A DNA stretch of 64,000 bases from Mytilus edulis (Eukaryota; Mollusca; Bivalvia; Mytilida; Mytilidae): contig NC_092350.1 in NCBI RefSeq assembly GCF_963676685.1, positions 42,007,373 through 42,071,372 on the forward strand. The letters run 5' to 3'. The position numbers and the translations under genes were made by a program. Shown piece by piece: positions 47,001-57,360 of the stretch. The notes beneath the pieces are model-generated. The model did not search any database. It was not told the DNA's origin and saw only the letters and a program-made list of their open reading frames with translations. The first letter of the stretch is position 1. Every line of letters begins with the position of its first letter.

Positions 47001-49965
47001 ATTTATCGTTTGAAATAATACTGATTGTATTCTTACAAAATGGGCGAATATTTGTATAGAAAGCACATAAAATCTGCAAAATAACATTATAAAATTTGTC
47101 TTAAAATCATCAAATTTCGAATTTCTATTTAATAGATTTTTCTGTAGATACATGAATTTCCGATATAATGATACAAAATAAAAATAGGGTCACCGACTTC
47201 GTTTTTACGGTAAACATCAATTAAAATTGACTTCTTTGTGAAAAAAACCCAACAAAACGTCTAGATAATCGTAACGTCATCGCGTTGCAAGTCATTAAAT
47301 GTCGATTTTTAACGTTTTTTACTACATTGATTATAAGACAAAAGAGGAAGTCGGTAACCATATGATTATTTTGTATCATTAAATCAGAAATTTTATGTCA
47401 ACAATATATAGAAGAGGGACGAAAGATACCAAAGGGACAGTCAAACTCATAAATATATATGTTTTTTTTTTGTAAATCTATTGAGCAGAATTAGATATTT
47501 AGCGATTTCAAGACAATTTTAAGAAGGTGTATGAAAATAAACTGGATTGATCTACAAATATACAAAATGATAATTGAACAAAGTTTGGTTTTTTTCAAAA
47601 TAATATAAAGAAACAAATTATAGCGTATAAGATATAAAAATCTAAAGCTGATTGAACTTATATATTGTTTTAACTGTATTTGTTGTTGTAAATAAACTAT
47701 GTTTAATAATTCATGTTGGTTTTTTTTTTACTTAACCAGTTTCCTGTTCTGGGTACTAGTATTTTGTATGTGACTTTTGTTTTTGTATATTCCTCCATTA
47801 TATTTCCTTATTGGTTTTCTGTAATGCTTTGTCTTATTTTAACATGTTTTCTGTAAAGTAAAACAAAATTGCAAAAACGCCTGTACCAAGTTAGGAATAT
47901 GATAGTTGTTATCCATTCGTTTGATGTGTTTGAGCTTTTGATTTTGCCATTGAACTTTCCGTTTTGAATTTTCCTCGGAGTTCATTATTTTAGTGATTTT
48001 ACGTTTTGCAAGAAACTTGTTATTTTCAAAGTCTAAAAATAGAATTTGTTCGGTCTTGGACATGGTTATTGACCTAGAAAAAATATGAATGCTAAACACA
48101 GGGGTTTAATGTTCCAAATTATAATTGTCTGAAAATGTTAATACATTTTGTTTTCTTAACTTTTTATATTCAATGTAATGAAAGAAGATAGTAAACAAAT
48201 ATTGCAATTGGGGCTTCCTGATTTTAATTTCGATGCTTGCTATTCTAACAACAATTTTAATACACTCAAAAGTCATATCAGATGTTTATTTCAGTTTATT
48301 CATTGTCTAGTTTTAAATAAAGTTTACTGTTCCTCGTGATGTTAAATCATTGTATATTAGGAGTCAAATATTATCATTCTCAAATAGTCAGATCTATTTT
48401 AAAAGAAATGAGGTTACCTGTAAAAGAAAATGATTTTTTCCTCAAAAGCCCACATTAAAATTTCTATACTTTTAGTTTTGTTTATGAAGGTACGGGTTCA
48501 TATTTGACGTCGTTACAAAGCTCTAAGATATTCCGGTGTGTTGTTTTCGATATCGACATTTGCGATAACATGACGAATTACTATAGATAACGTGATTCGG
48601 TCAGTTTCGGAAAGGGAATCATATATAGCAATTGTATTATCATGGGCTTATTTCCATTCCAAAGTGATTATTTTGTGCGACCGCAGTAATGATACATCGA
48701 CTTTAAACTTTTACATAGTTTTACTTTAATTTTCATTGTTTAATATTTCATTATTCAACCAAAATTACACACAGGCAACATATATCTTTGTGTCAACAGT
48801 TAATTTAACTTAGAAGTCAAATGCACTGCCCGTCGATGATTATTCAAGAACCATATTTTGTACACACACGAATAATTGGTTGTATGACAACACATATGTC
48901 CTTATAAACAGAATTTTGGTACATATCATAGATAGGTCCACTTTATCAAATCGATGCATACAACTCTAAGGATGACAAATCATAGAAAGTTATATTTGGG
49001 TAAATTTACATACTTATCATTCACGAGAATCTGTTATGTATATTCTTGGTCATCCGGTTGGTTTCTTTCCATTATACACTTAACTGCGGCCAAGCTTAGC
49101 AAAAGGCCGTGCGACATAATCAGTCCAGAAACAACTTTTTTCCGATCAACTATTTAAGGAACGATCGTTGTCTTTGGTCAATTCCAAACTTTCGACCTCA
49201 AATAAACTTGTATGCCCCGCCCAAGAACACGAAAAAAGAAGACGCGTGTTATAAACAATCAAAATGTTAAATGGGCTGATCTTGTACAGGATTTGTTATC
49301 TAATGGCAATATTGCTTATGAACATGTGCGAAAGTTCTAGCAGGATCCTATTTTATTGATGAATTTGATAACAAAGACCCTTATAGAAAATAGTTTACCA
49401 GGTAATAACTACTCAGAGACATTGAAAGACGATTTGGATTTTGGTTTTAATAATTCTTCTCCATTCATAATCAATTGTAATTGAGTTTGCAAAATACTAC
49501 ACAGGTTGAAAAATGTTATGCAAAGCTCTATTCTTCTGGAATGTTCAACTTATTATGAAATCAGAGAACAAAATTGCATCCAATTGAAATCAAAACTGCA
49601 TTTATATTTACAGGCATTCATTCAAAAGTTAACAGTCTATCGTTAAACATCATCTTAAAAACAAACTGACTAAACTAAATATTGGCCTTGAAACTGCCTT
49701 CAGATTATATGTCCATTGATTGTCATGACATTTTGTTTCAGCTAATACTATTGGGTCTGATGTTAGGAGACTATACATTCAAGGAGAAAAGATCGGAAAT
49801 ATATGGCAATTTACTGACGGATCCCCAATAGAATACTTCAGCTGGGCATTAGGACAACCAAACAATAATGGAGAAACCGTCTTGTTTCTTTCACCAACAG
49901 TTCAGTACAAGTGGAAGGATGGTGGTAAAGGGACGTATTCATTCATTTGTGAAATTTTGCTTTGA
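43706..49965 (+). CDS. Secreted PAN/apple plus C-type lectin-like protein, 3 exons
   Basis: Exons 43706-44006, 45889-46065 and 49742-49965 join in phase 1-1 with GT-AG borders, giving 702 nt (233 aa). ATG 43706 sits in a strong context (accaccatga) and starts a signal peptide (MKVCFLFLTLNHISFVFC). An in-frame ATG at 43649 would bury that signal. Exon 1 encodes a PAN/apple-like module (TYCMQLCLSTEHCLGFLYG, GTCQLSS). Exons 2-3 encode one C-type lectin-like domain: CPHDYTLIAEACLCL, DDDGAQLIRIDS, WQFTDGSPIEYFSWALGQPN, YKWKDGG, FICE. The Ca/sugar motif is QPN, not EPN or QPD, and the two inner cysteines of the fold are absent. Poly(A) signal at 49982. Likely a secreted recognition protein; ligand unknown. 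Confidence 0.82.
44072..44810 (+). repeat. Tandem dispersed repeat, interrupted by a MITE
   Basis: In intron 1 of the PAN-lectin gene. The phrase actcatcatagataccag occurs at about 44070 and again at about 44747. Between the copies lie cagacgcgcgttttgtctac and, after the MITE at 44331-44640, atgtcaacacagaaatgctgactactg and acaccctcggggaataaa. Without the MITE the period would be about 360 bp. It is related to 20691-20885 and 58670-58812. Confidence 0.7.
44331..44640. mobile_element. PIF/Harbinger-like MITE (TAA target duplication)
   Basis: The ends GGGAGCTACCATTTGATTTT and reverse complement are followed by a G-run (left) and C-run (right), then ctaggatgaaa / tttcatcctag, so the inverted repeats reach about 50 bp. 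TAA flanks both sides (44328-44330, 44641-44643). A TWA target with GG-starting termini fits PIF/Harbinger MITEs (family knowledge). The interior is a tandem series of aaaaaaggcaggacaga-type words about 35 bp apart. No coding; the minus 63-codon frame here is incidental. Confidence 0.8.
45385..45500 (+). repeat. Fragment of the acccgaccaaagagc repeat
   Basis: gagaatggaaatagggaatg, acaacccgaccaaagagcaaa and ccgaaggccaccaatggatc match the family at 17855-18050 in the same orientation. Confidence 0.6.
45889..46065 (+). CDS. PAN-lectin exon 2: N-terminal half of lectin domain (cassette A1)
   Basis: Follows ttttaatttag; reads (G)CHSSNCPHDYTLIAEACLCL through QRCDDDGAQLIRIDSALKQ and ends CTA A|gtaag in phase 1. 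GAQL after a cysteine is the helix-2 signature of C-type lectin-like domains. The usual tryptophan before the second helix is missing (LLYDKAKQRC). Confidence 0.82.
46066..49741 (+). other. PAN-lectin intron 2
   Basis: Large intron. It holds a fragment of an RT-element 3' tip (gagggacgaaagataccaaa, about 47410-47450) in the orientation of 18051, and a mussel dispersed repeat at about 47905-48010 (gttatccattcgtttgatgt...ttgccattgaactttccg). It also contains an interrupted frame at 49212-49484. The rest is AT-rich with no recognised exon. Confidence 0.55.
49212..49484 (+). pseudogene. Unidentified 90-codon frame with one internal stop
   Basis: An ATG at 49212 opens MPRPRTRKKKTRV then NVKWADLVQDLLSNG, reaches TAG at 49338-49340 (after YEHVRKF), and continues in the same frame as QDPILLMNLITKTLI through SETLKDDLDFGFNNS to TGA at 49482. 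A single nonsense codon in an otherwise open, compositionally protein-like frame suggests a recently dead small gene or a mobile-element ORF. I do not recognise the family. It lies inside the PAN-lectin intron. Confidence 0.4.
49742..49965 (+). CDS. PAN-lectin exon 3: C-terminal half of lectin domain (cassette A2)
   Basis: Follows tttgtttcag; reads (T)NTIGSDVRRLYIQGEK, WQFTDGSPIEYFSW, ALGQPNNNGE, YKWKDGG and FICEILL*. The exon entry phase fits exon 2. It lacks the cysteine normally after the PN motif and the one after the W-x-D motif. Confidence 0.85.
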
Positions 49966-49981
49966 GATATTGCATAAATTC

Positions 49982-49987
49982 AATAAA
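49982..49987 (+). terminator. Polyadenylation signal AATAAA
   Basis: Lies 17 bp after the stop codon of the PAN-lectin gene, suggesting cassette A ends the transcript here. Confidence 0.5.
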
Positions 49988-50399
49988 TGGTATTAAAAAA
50001 CTTCTATGTTTTAGTTGACTGATTATGTACTAGTACTCAATAGTATAGATTTAAGACAAGTACAATAGTATAAGCACTATTTGCAAAACGCAATACTCTA
50101 ATACTGGATATTCGTTATATGGTTATATCTAGCAAAAAATCATGTTAAATACTGAAAAAAAAAAAATTAATTTGAATAAGTTTAATGGAAAGAATAAATA
50201 AAATTTTGACAATATGAAACTGTTAATGTAAGACAAAAATGCATTGATTCGATAGACTTTTTGAAATTGAAAAACAGTTCAAAGGGATGTTATTCTAACA
50301 TACAAATTACACATCAAACAAATGAAGTAACAAAACATTCGTGCTCCAGTGTCAGTGAAGTTTCTAAATTGTCAATATAACCAACAGTTGTTTATAGGA

Positions 50400-51090
50400 G
50401 AAGAAAGATGAGGTATGAGTGCCAATGGGACAACTCTCCATCCAATTCACAACATGTCGAAAGCAAACGACTATAATTATGTCAAAGAACGGCCTTTAAC
50501 ACTGAGCAAAGGATTACACCGAACAGAAATCAATAAAATGAACCAAACTGACTAGTGTAAATAAGTTTAAACACGAAAATAAACGGTTTTATCTTTGTAA
50601 AAAAAGAGAATCGAAAAAATACTTTTGACATGTTGAAGACAACCCGCCAAATCGGGAACTATTTTACCAATGAAGAAACAATCCACCATTCGAGTATCAT
50701 TTCTAAGTGCTAAACACAAAATTTCCTTACCTTAGTGTGATTTTCCCTAAATTGCACATACTCATGAAAAATGCAGCAAACTTTCAAAAAGATGAAAAGA
50801 CCTATCTTCCTTAACTGAGAAGTTACAAGCCTATGACAACTTTTAAAAATTAAAAATTTTCAAGACAAAAAAAAAAAACAATAATAAAACAATTGTTCCA
50901 TTTTCTATAATTTGTCGCAATTTCAGGTAAAACACCCATTTAAGACAATTTCGCTTTTAGCACTATCAAGTGATTACTAAAATGAGAGATTTTTACTCAT
51001 ATTGGGAATAGTTTCCATTTGGCAGGTTGTCTAAAACCTGATATTAACCACATCAACAAACGACAACAACTGAACAAAAGGTGAATATAT
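50400..51090 (+). repeat. Mussel dispersed repeat split by a small element
   Basis: Opens aagatgaggtatgagtgcca and atgggacaactctccatcca, continues to gagaatcgaaaaaatac, and resumes after an insert with catcaacaaacgacaacaac, as in the intact copy at 62150-62560. Confidence 0.7.
50637..51032. mobile_element. MITE-like insert with AGACAACC termini
   Basis: The left end AGACAACCCGCCAAATCGGG and the right end, read in reverse complement as AGACAACCTGCCAAATGGAA, match over about 26 bp with few differences. It interrupts the dispersed repeat around it. The 396-bp interior has no frame of note. Target duplication not visible. Confidence 0.65.
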
Positions 51091-53289
51091 ATGATAATGA
51101 TTGCTGACGAGTGCTAACCCATAGTAAAGAATATTTATTTATATTTTGTTTAAACTAACTCAGAAAAGTTCTTGACTTTCATAGCTCATAGTTAATGTGT
51201 TTGTACGTTTATTTTTATTAATATTGTCGTTAAACATCATTTGCCTCTAACATTACAAAGCACAATACAGTATGCATACACCAACTTACCCAAAAAGGAT
51301 TTAATAAAAGTCTTAACATTGTGACATTTTGTATAAGGGTCGGTTTTATAATATAATCACAACTTCCTGTTTAGATTTGATAGAAACCGATATTTGGATA
51401 TCCTCAGATATATACGCTACAATATGTAATGATAATCAGATATTCACTATTCGACAAAACTCTTCAAACAGAGATAGATATACAATGTATGAAATCAAAA
51501 CTTTACAATGATGTAGAACGCTTTCAAATGATTTACATAAAAGTTGATTTCCCTGCATGCCATGTTTAAACGAATATAATCAAAACCAGGCATGTATTAG
51601 AACTGATTTTTTGTGAGTATATATGATCAAGAAGTACCCCAAAAAACAATTTCATCTGCGTTCAACTTTCTCTGATAAAATACATAAATTGAAACCAGAC
51701 AAATGGAGAAATTTACTTTCTACTAAGATCGTCAATTGGTCTTGAAAACTAACCTTCAACAAAAATTACTATTATTGTTGTTTTCAATTCTGTTAAATTA
51801 CATTGTTTTCCTTAACCAGCAGTATTTCTATTCCATGAGAGAAAAATGTATACAGCAAAAATCATCTTTTGTGGGATTGTTTAAAGATTTATTTTCCCCT
51901 TCTACTTCAACATGTGACTATACAAACGGAGTTTAACACTTTAAGCACGAACATCAATGAGTTAAAGACGAAATATATCAATATCTTTTAGGAGTTAATA
52001 AAGTTACAGGATAGTTGAATACAGAATTTTATAATTCAAACACAAAACGAACTATCTGTTTATTATTAATGTAAATACCTTATAAACGTGTTCACTGCTC
52101 GGTTCTAAAAAAAGATGGAAAAAAAACACCGGCATAGACTCATCAAAATCTATATGGAGCCTTTCATAAAAACTTACTCTTAGATTATTACAGACACGTG
52201 CAATAAAAAACACCACTTGCATCCTTTAACACTGCAATACAAATGTATTTCGAAATAAGAAAAATAGTAAAAGCAAGTCCGAAGTGACAAGTATCATTAG
52301 CATAACAGACACCATCAATAACTAAATCTAGGTCATAAGTTTATCTAGTAATTTTTTGAAGACTTTAGAAATGCACATTTAACGTTGAACAATATAAAAA
52401 GATGTGGGTTTTCAACATTCAAATGGCTCATGTAAAGTTATATCCAAATACTTGAATAGATCAATACCACGAAACCCTAATAGAACAGCGGCATTCATAT
52501 ATTGTTTTATTCGTCCGATCGAGTTGTAACCTTATTTTATATAAAAAAAAAAAGTATTCACCAATCGAGAAATTAACACTATATATATTGAACATTTTCA
52601 ATTTAAAACAAAAAGTCATACGACTACTAATTTGGATACATTCCGAGTGCCACGATTGACGCAGTTGTGCCCTCTGCAATGGTTTGCTTATTTTCATAAT
52701 ATTGATCAATTCTAATAACAAATATTGAGAAACTAAAATCTTAGAATAAAACTACCAGAATTATTTGAATAACAGTCAGCAATTAATATTATTCTTTTCT
52801 TTAATTTTATAATCACCGATAACAACTTATTTCACCTTTAAAATGTAAAGTTTGAAATAATAGATTATTTATATCAAACAATGCAGATACGTACGTCTTA
52901 TATTTATAATCAATGTACGATATCAAATATCAAATATCATAATAATATGGGAGTTTTCTGCTAATGAAAAAGAAGTTTTAACGAAAAGGTGCATGTTTAC
53001 ACAAATTGATCACAAATTCAAACACGTTTCCTAAAATAAATTTTATTGCATGAATGTTGAGATCAAATTATAGATCGTGATCCTCAATATAGTAGTAATT
53101 TTACTCTCGAGAACATCCTGCAACTCAAAAATATCAATAAGTCATATTTACGAATTAATTAATAAAAACCGGCAAGCTTTATTCAAGTTTGCAATATGAC
53201 ATCATTCACAAAGTTACTTTTAACAATTCATTTTATAATTAGTATTTTATGACTTTTAAATTTAGTTTCTTGTGTATAATTAGGATTTT

Positions 53290-53470
53290 AGTGTGACGTC
53301 CATTATCACTGAACTAGTATACATATTTGTTTAGGGGTCAGCTGAAGGACACCTCCGGGTGCTGGAGTTTCTCGCTGCATTGAAGACCAATTGGTGGACT
53401 TCGGCTGTTGCTTTATAATCGTGTTGTAGTCTCTTTGACACACTCCCCATTTCCATTTTCAATTTTATTG
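53290..53470 (+). repeat. Dispersed repeat, opposite orientation to 17855-18050
   Basis: Contains gggtcagctgaaggacacct, cgggtgctggagtttctcgc and ggtggacttcggctgttgct, the reverse complement of phrases in 17855-18050. Confidence 0.65.
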
Positions 53471-53740
53471 CCTGTTATGCGTTCATGATAACAAACAACA
53501 AAATAACAGTAACTTATTTGTTTAGGTTTTTTTTCAGTTCAATGTTAAAATGGTAATGGTAAAAAAATTATAGCATACATTGGTTAAAAAGTCGTTCATT
53601 ATGACCACGTTCAAATTTTCTAGTTTATACTTCAGGTTATATTTGATTCATCTTTTTCATCATTTTTAACAGAAACATAACCATTTAACATTTAAAAGTT
53701 GATAACTATGATCAAATTCTTTTAATTTGCTTTATTCTAG

Positions 53741-53926
53741 ACTGCATGGATTCCAAATGTACTAGTGAATTAGGGTATATTTTTATACCGGAAATATGCT
53801 TTTGCATTAAGTGGTATGACAACATTGTATATCATTCACTCTCAAAGGAATTCTGTCGAAATGATGGTGCTCAATTAGTCAGAATTAACAGTTTTATCAA
53901 ACAGCTTTATGTAAATGACTATCTCA
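53741..53926 (+). CDS. Lectin cassette B, exon 1 (N-terminal half)
   Basis: Follows gctttattctag and ends CTC A|gtgagt. Shares the ...C.C..., GAQL.RI.S and Q.Y...YL pattern with 45889-46065 at the same positions, including identical entry and exit phase. Confidence 0.8.
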
Positions 53927-56698
53927 GTGAGTATATAATTTTTCAACTTGGTTTCAACTGAAACACTCTTTTCGACAAATTGGTACTTTTATCCTGTATC
54001 TATTTATATATATATGTACTTTGTACGTAAAATCCCCGTCCATTCACCCATGCAAGGAGAGAGATTGACTTAGTGCCTATGTTACAAAAGAGATTGTCAA
54101 CTGTCGGAAGTATATACTAATAAATCAAAAGTAAAAGATCTCAAAGTGCATCCCATAGGAAGAAAGGTTGATCGTAGAGCAATAACTAAATAATCTGATT
54201 ATTTCAGGTCCAATTTGTGAGAGATACAAAATAATTAATTTTAAAAAAACCCATATCTTGATGCAATTTTACAGTTTGTTTAAATTCAGTTAATATGCAT
54301 AAAGATAGAAGCAATGAGCTTTCATGACACCTCCACCCGTTGTGAATTTTGACTAAACATATTTGTTCTTGATGCCCACGGTGAACAAAATCAAAATGGA
54401 TAATTTCCTTTGTATGTCAGAATTCCAATAGTACATCGATAATACATTTGTTTAAATTTCATTCAATACATACACTTTATTCTTTTTAACCAATTATTTT
54501 CTAGTTCATACGATGTGGCAACTGTTTTCCCAATCCTAACTACTCTGGCATTCTTGCTACGCCTGAAATAAAAAAGTGTCGGTGTGTCGAGCATGGCCTA
54601 GTTATTGCGATTGCTGCTAAACCTTTTTTCTACGGTTTGATCTACCCATTCTGTTTATTTGCTATGAGATTGGTGACCGATGAACAGTAAATAAGCCTTT
54701 AAGATAAGATTTCAGGCTCCCAATTGTGAACTTTTCATTTCTATGTAGCAACATTCTAGCAGCTTGTATTTCCTATCATGATTTCCTTGATAGAGTATTG
54801 CTGCTCACAAGGAAGCTATTAAAACAAGAGTTCCAAATGCTCTCATGATTTGCATACTGAGGCATATGCTTATTTAATTTTCGTTTCAATATAATAAAAG
54901 TTCTTGAGAAAAGGTTTTAACACTTTTAATATTCCGTGGCGGCCAGATTTAATAGTGGAAGGAGCCGAAGTTTCGGGAGAAAACCACCAAACTTCGATAG
55001 GAAAACTGACAATTCTAGTTAATTTAGATTGGAGTCTATTGTACAGCACGAGTGCGGTTCGAACACACAACCTCAGTGTTTACTGGCTAATGATTGGAGT
55101 AGTAAAACTATTTAGACCATTTGGCCACCGAGGCCCCAGTATAAATTGAAATTCCAATATCTTCTTGCAGAAATTTAGAATTCAGATTTGTACTCGGAGG
55201 TTTCTCGAATGTGATTAATGTAAAGTAAGATCCAGGTTATAAATTAAAGAAAATATATAGTATGATTCTGGATTTTACTGTATGTTTTGCTACTTAGTTA
55301 AAGTTTTTAATAATGCACTGGATAGGTCAAAACAACTAACAAAATGATGAATTGATAGAATGTGATTTCTATATTTTTCTTTTTTGCATTAAGATGAGCG
55401 TCTTCTGAATACTAATGTTGATACATTTTTTAAAATTTAAGATGTTTTTTGTTAAATTTCAAATCGAAAGACATCATTTACATAATAAAATATTTTTATC
55501 TGATAGACAATATATGAAATGCTTCCAATAAATGTTGGCAAGTTATAAGATTAATATATAGTATAATCAATTAAAATATATGCCAAATTGAAGTGTTCTT
55601 AAATGCATGTACACTCAGATGTTGTCAAAACCTTAAAGCACCTGGTATGAACGTATGACCTGTTGAAATTTAGTTAATATTTTAGATTTATGAGTTTGAC
55701 TGTGCCTTTGGTATCTTTCGTCCCTCTTTGTAAAAGGCTCTGCTGTGAAATAAATTGAAAGGAAATTTGCTCTTTTATTTTCCTTTTTGGTTATATCATT
55801 ATAAGGAAAAAAACAAAATGTTTCTTTTATTGTTGCTTTTTTAGTCATCGTCTAATACAATTTAGAATGTCCCTAGTACAATTCTGGATATCGTAATTTC
55901 TACCAGTAGATTTGAATTTGAATTCTTCTGTATACGAGGGTGATTATGGATCCAAGTGAATTCGAATCTGTACTGTAACATAGACAGGTAAAAAACAAAT
56001 GCACTCAATTCAAAATTTATCATTCTGGTGTTTTTTATAATTATTTATGAATAATTTATTCAATACATAGACAAGTAAAAAACAAATGCACTCAATTCAA
56101 AATTTATCATTCTGGTGTTTTTTATAATTATTTATAAATAATTTATTCAATTTAGGACAATCGAGAATGATTAAATGGATTTAAGTTGAACTATTGTATC
56201 ACAAGTCTGTCAAAGCTGATTTTTTAAATTCAAATACCGCGCCAGGAAGGCGCACTCGACTTCAATCTCAAGTGACTAAGCTTATCAGTTTTCCTACAGA
56301 ACTGTGGTGTTTCTCACCGGGAACTCCGTCTCCCTCAACAAATAAAATGACCACCTAGAAATGGCACAGTCGTGCTGAAGATAAGTTACACGCCAACCAG
56401 TCAATCAATTTCATACGGAAATGCCATGTTTTTCAGTAATGGCTCTAATTTTATTGTTTCAGAACAAGTAGAACCTAATCCAGTATCATCAAAGTTCATT
56501 CAAGGTGAACTTGTTAATGGTAAATGGTTATATGACGATGGTACAGAAATGACTTACTTCAACTGGCTTCCTGGGAAACCAGAATCTGATGACACTTATT
56601 ATATACTTAATATTGTATCCCGAAGTGAATACAAGTGGAGAAACATCAGAGATATCTTCGAAAGATCTTTCATTTGTGAAATAGACCTTCAAAAGTGA
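53741..56698 (+). CDS. Second C-type lectin-like cassette, 2 exons (partial gene or alternative exons)
   Basis: Exons 53741-53926 and 56463-56698 join in phase 1 and are paralogous to cassette A. Entry is also in phase 1, so the cassette could splice to the PAN exon at 43706-44006. The first half reads (D)CMDSKCTSELGYIFI, EICFCIKW, FCRNDGAQLVRINSF. The second half reads SSKFIQGELVNGKWL, DDGTEMTYFNWLPGKPES, YKWRNI, FICEIDLQK*. The Ca/sugar motif is KPE in place of EPN, and again both inner cysteines are missing. No signal peptide or PAN exon was found between 49966 and 53740. It is either a downstream gene whose first exon I missed, an alternative 3' end of the upstream gene, or a duplicated fragment without a promoter. 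Confidence 0.68.
54718..54842 (+). pseudogene. Reverse transcriptase C-terminal fragment
   Basis: Reads LPIVNFSFLCSNILA, then directly CISYHDFLDRVLLLTRK and KQEFQM, matching the C-terminal block of the relic at 18051-19970 but lacking the intervening residues (ANGVYISQLIRYSG in that copy). Located in the intron of lectin cassette B. The 3' tip of the same element type is at about 55675-55735. Confidence 0.7.
54905..55141 (-). repeat. tRNA-derived SINE, minus strand
   Basis: On the minus strand, from about 55137: ctcggtggccaaatggtcta (A box) and, 50-60 bp on, gtgtgttcgaaccgcac (B box), then a tail with gttttcctatcgaagtttgg and ggccgccacggaatattaaa. The A/B spacing fits a tRNA-Leu-like head. 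It differs from the tRNA-like units at 14-15 kb. Confidence 0.7.
55675..55735 (+). repeat. RT-element 3' tip
   Basis: tttatgagtttgactgtgcc and ttggtatctttcgtccctct are the reverse complement of the tip at 18051-18100 and of 47410-47450. Same orientation as the fragment at 54718-54842, so both could be remnants of one insertion later split by the SINE. Confidence 0.6.
55978..56151 (+). repeat. Two-copy 87-bp direct repeat
   Basis: acatagacaggtaaaaaaca at 55978 recurs at 56065 (acatagacaagtaaaaaaca) and the following text (atgcactcaattcaaaattt..., ttctggtgttttttataatt) is almost identical, giving two adjacent 87-bp copies in the cassette B intron. Confidence 0.85.
56225..56400 (-). repeat. SINE-tail-like fragment
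   Basis: On the minus strand: ggagttcccggtgagaaaca, then cagttctgtaggaaaactga, resembling the tail of the SINE at 54905-55141 (ggagccgaagtttcgggaga, cttcgataggaaaactgac read on +). It is opposite in orientation to that copy's tail and ends just before lectin exon B2. Confidence 0.45.
56463..56698 (+). CDS. Lectin cassette B, exon 2 (C-terminal half)
   Basis: Follows ttattgtttcag and ends at TGA 56696-56698. WLYDDGTEMTYFNW parallels WQFTDGSPIEYFSW of cassette A2, and YKWRN parallels YKWKD. The acidic residue of the W-x-D motif is Asn here. Confidence 0.8.
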
Positions 56699-57039
56699 TT
56701 GGCGTAATTTTCAGTATTTTTGCAATGTGGCTTATTATGCTTTTATGCTTTTAAAGTCTAAGAAACGGTTGTTTCTGTAAATAGTATTTTGAAATTGAAT
56801 ATCGTCTGTATATAAGATAATGAAGCATGACCCCTGCTTTATCAATAAGAACCCTTGTCTCAATTCATTTATTGAAATTCCTAAAGCTATGGAATCGAAA
56901 TTGTTTTCATTTAGCATATTCTGACTAAGATGTTGGCCGAAAAAAAAAAACCTTAAGCCTTAGGTTAAATTTGAAAAAAACTTGAAAAAACTTGTCCATT
57001 TCAAATGATCGGCTACGCTAACCAACGGAACACATAGGA

Positions 57040-57360
57040 CCAACTGTAAACAAATGACGTTTATATTAGCAACTATTTGTCCCCATATGGCTTTCAACAG
57101 TGAGCAAATATGTACCGTATATCAATTTATAAAAGGCGCGAACATTATAAATTGTAAAACAATTCAAATGAAAACCTACATCTTGCTTTATGTACAAAAC
57201 AGTAGGCGAAACAGATATGATATACTGCAACAAATGACAACCATTGAAATACAGGGGCCTGACTTGGAACAGGCACATTCAATATGTGGTTTGGTGAAAC
57301 ATGTTTGCAGGGCGTTAACACATACCCTAACCTAGGACAGTACTAAAATATCACAAATTG
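57040..57360 (+). repeat. Diverged mussel dispersed repeat
   Basis: ggctttcaacagtgagcaaa, aaaaggcgcgaaca, gtaaaacaattcaaatgaaa, aatgacaaccattgaaatac and ggcctgacttggaacaggca follow the order of the better-preserved copy at 63308-63640. The 93-codon frame at 57054 is inside it. Confidence 0.7.

Larger units (their letters stand above)
49988..53289. other. Between lectin cassettes; mostly no feature
   Basis: Besides the repeat at 50400-51090, nothing was recognised. A 66-codon frame at 51736-51936 has a hydrophobic start (KLLLLLFSILL) and a CIQQKSS...TSTC pattern faintly like a PAN module, but it ends in a stop without a fitting donor. Confidence 0.4.

Noticed and set aside
51736-51936. Candidate signal-peptide/PAN exon for lectin cassette B
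   Set aside because: The hydrophobic start is attractive, but the cysteine pattern is weak and the frame ends at a stop without a donor in the required phase 1.
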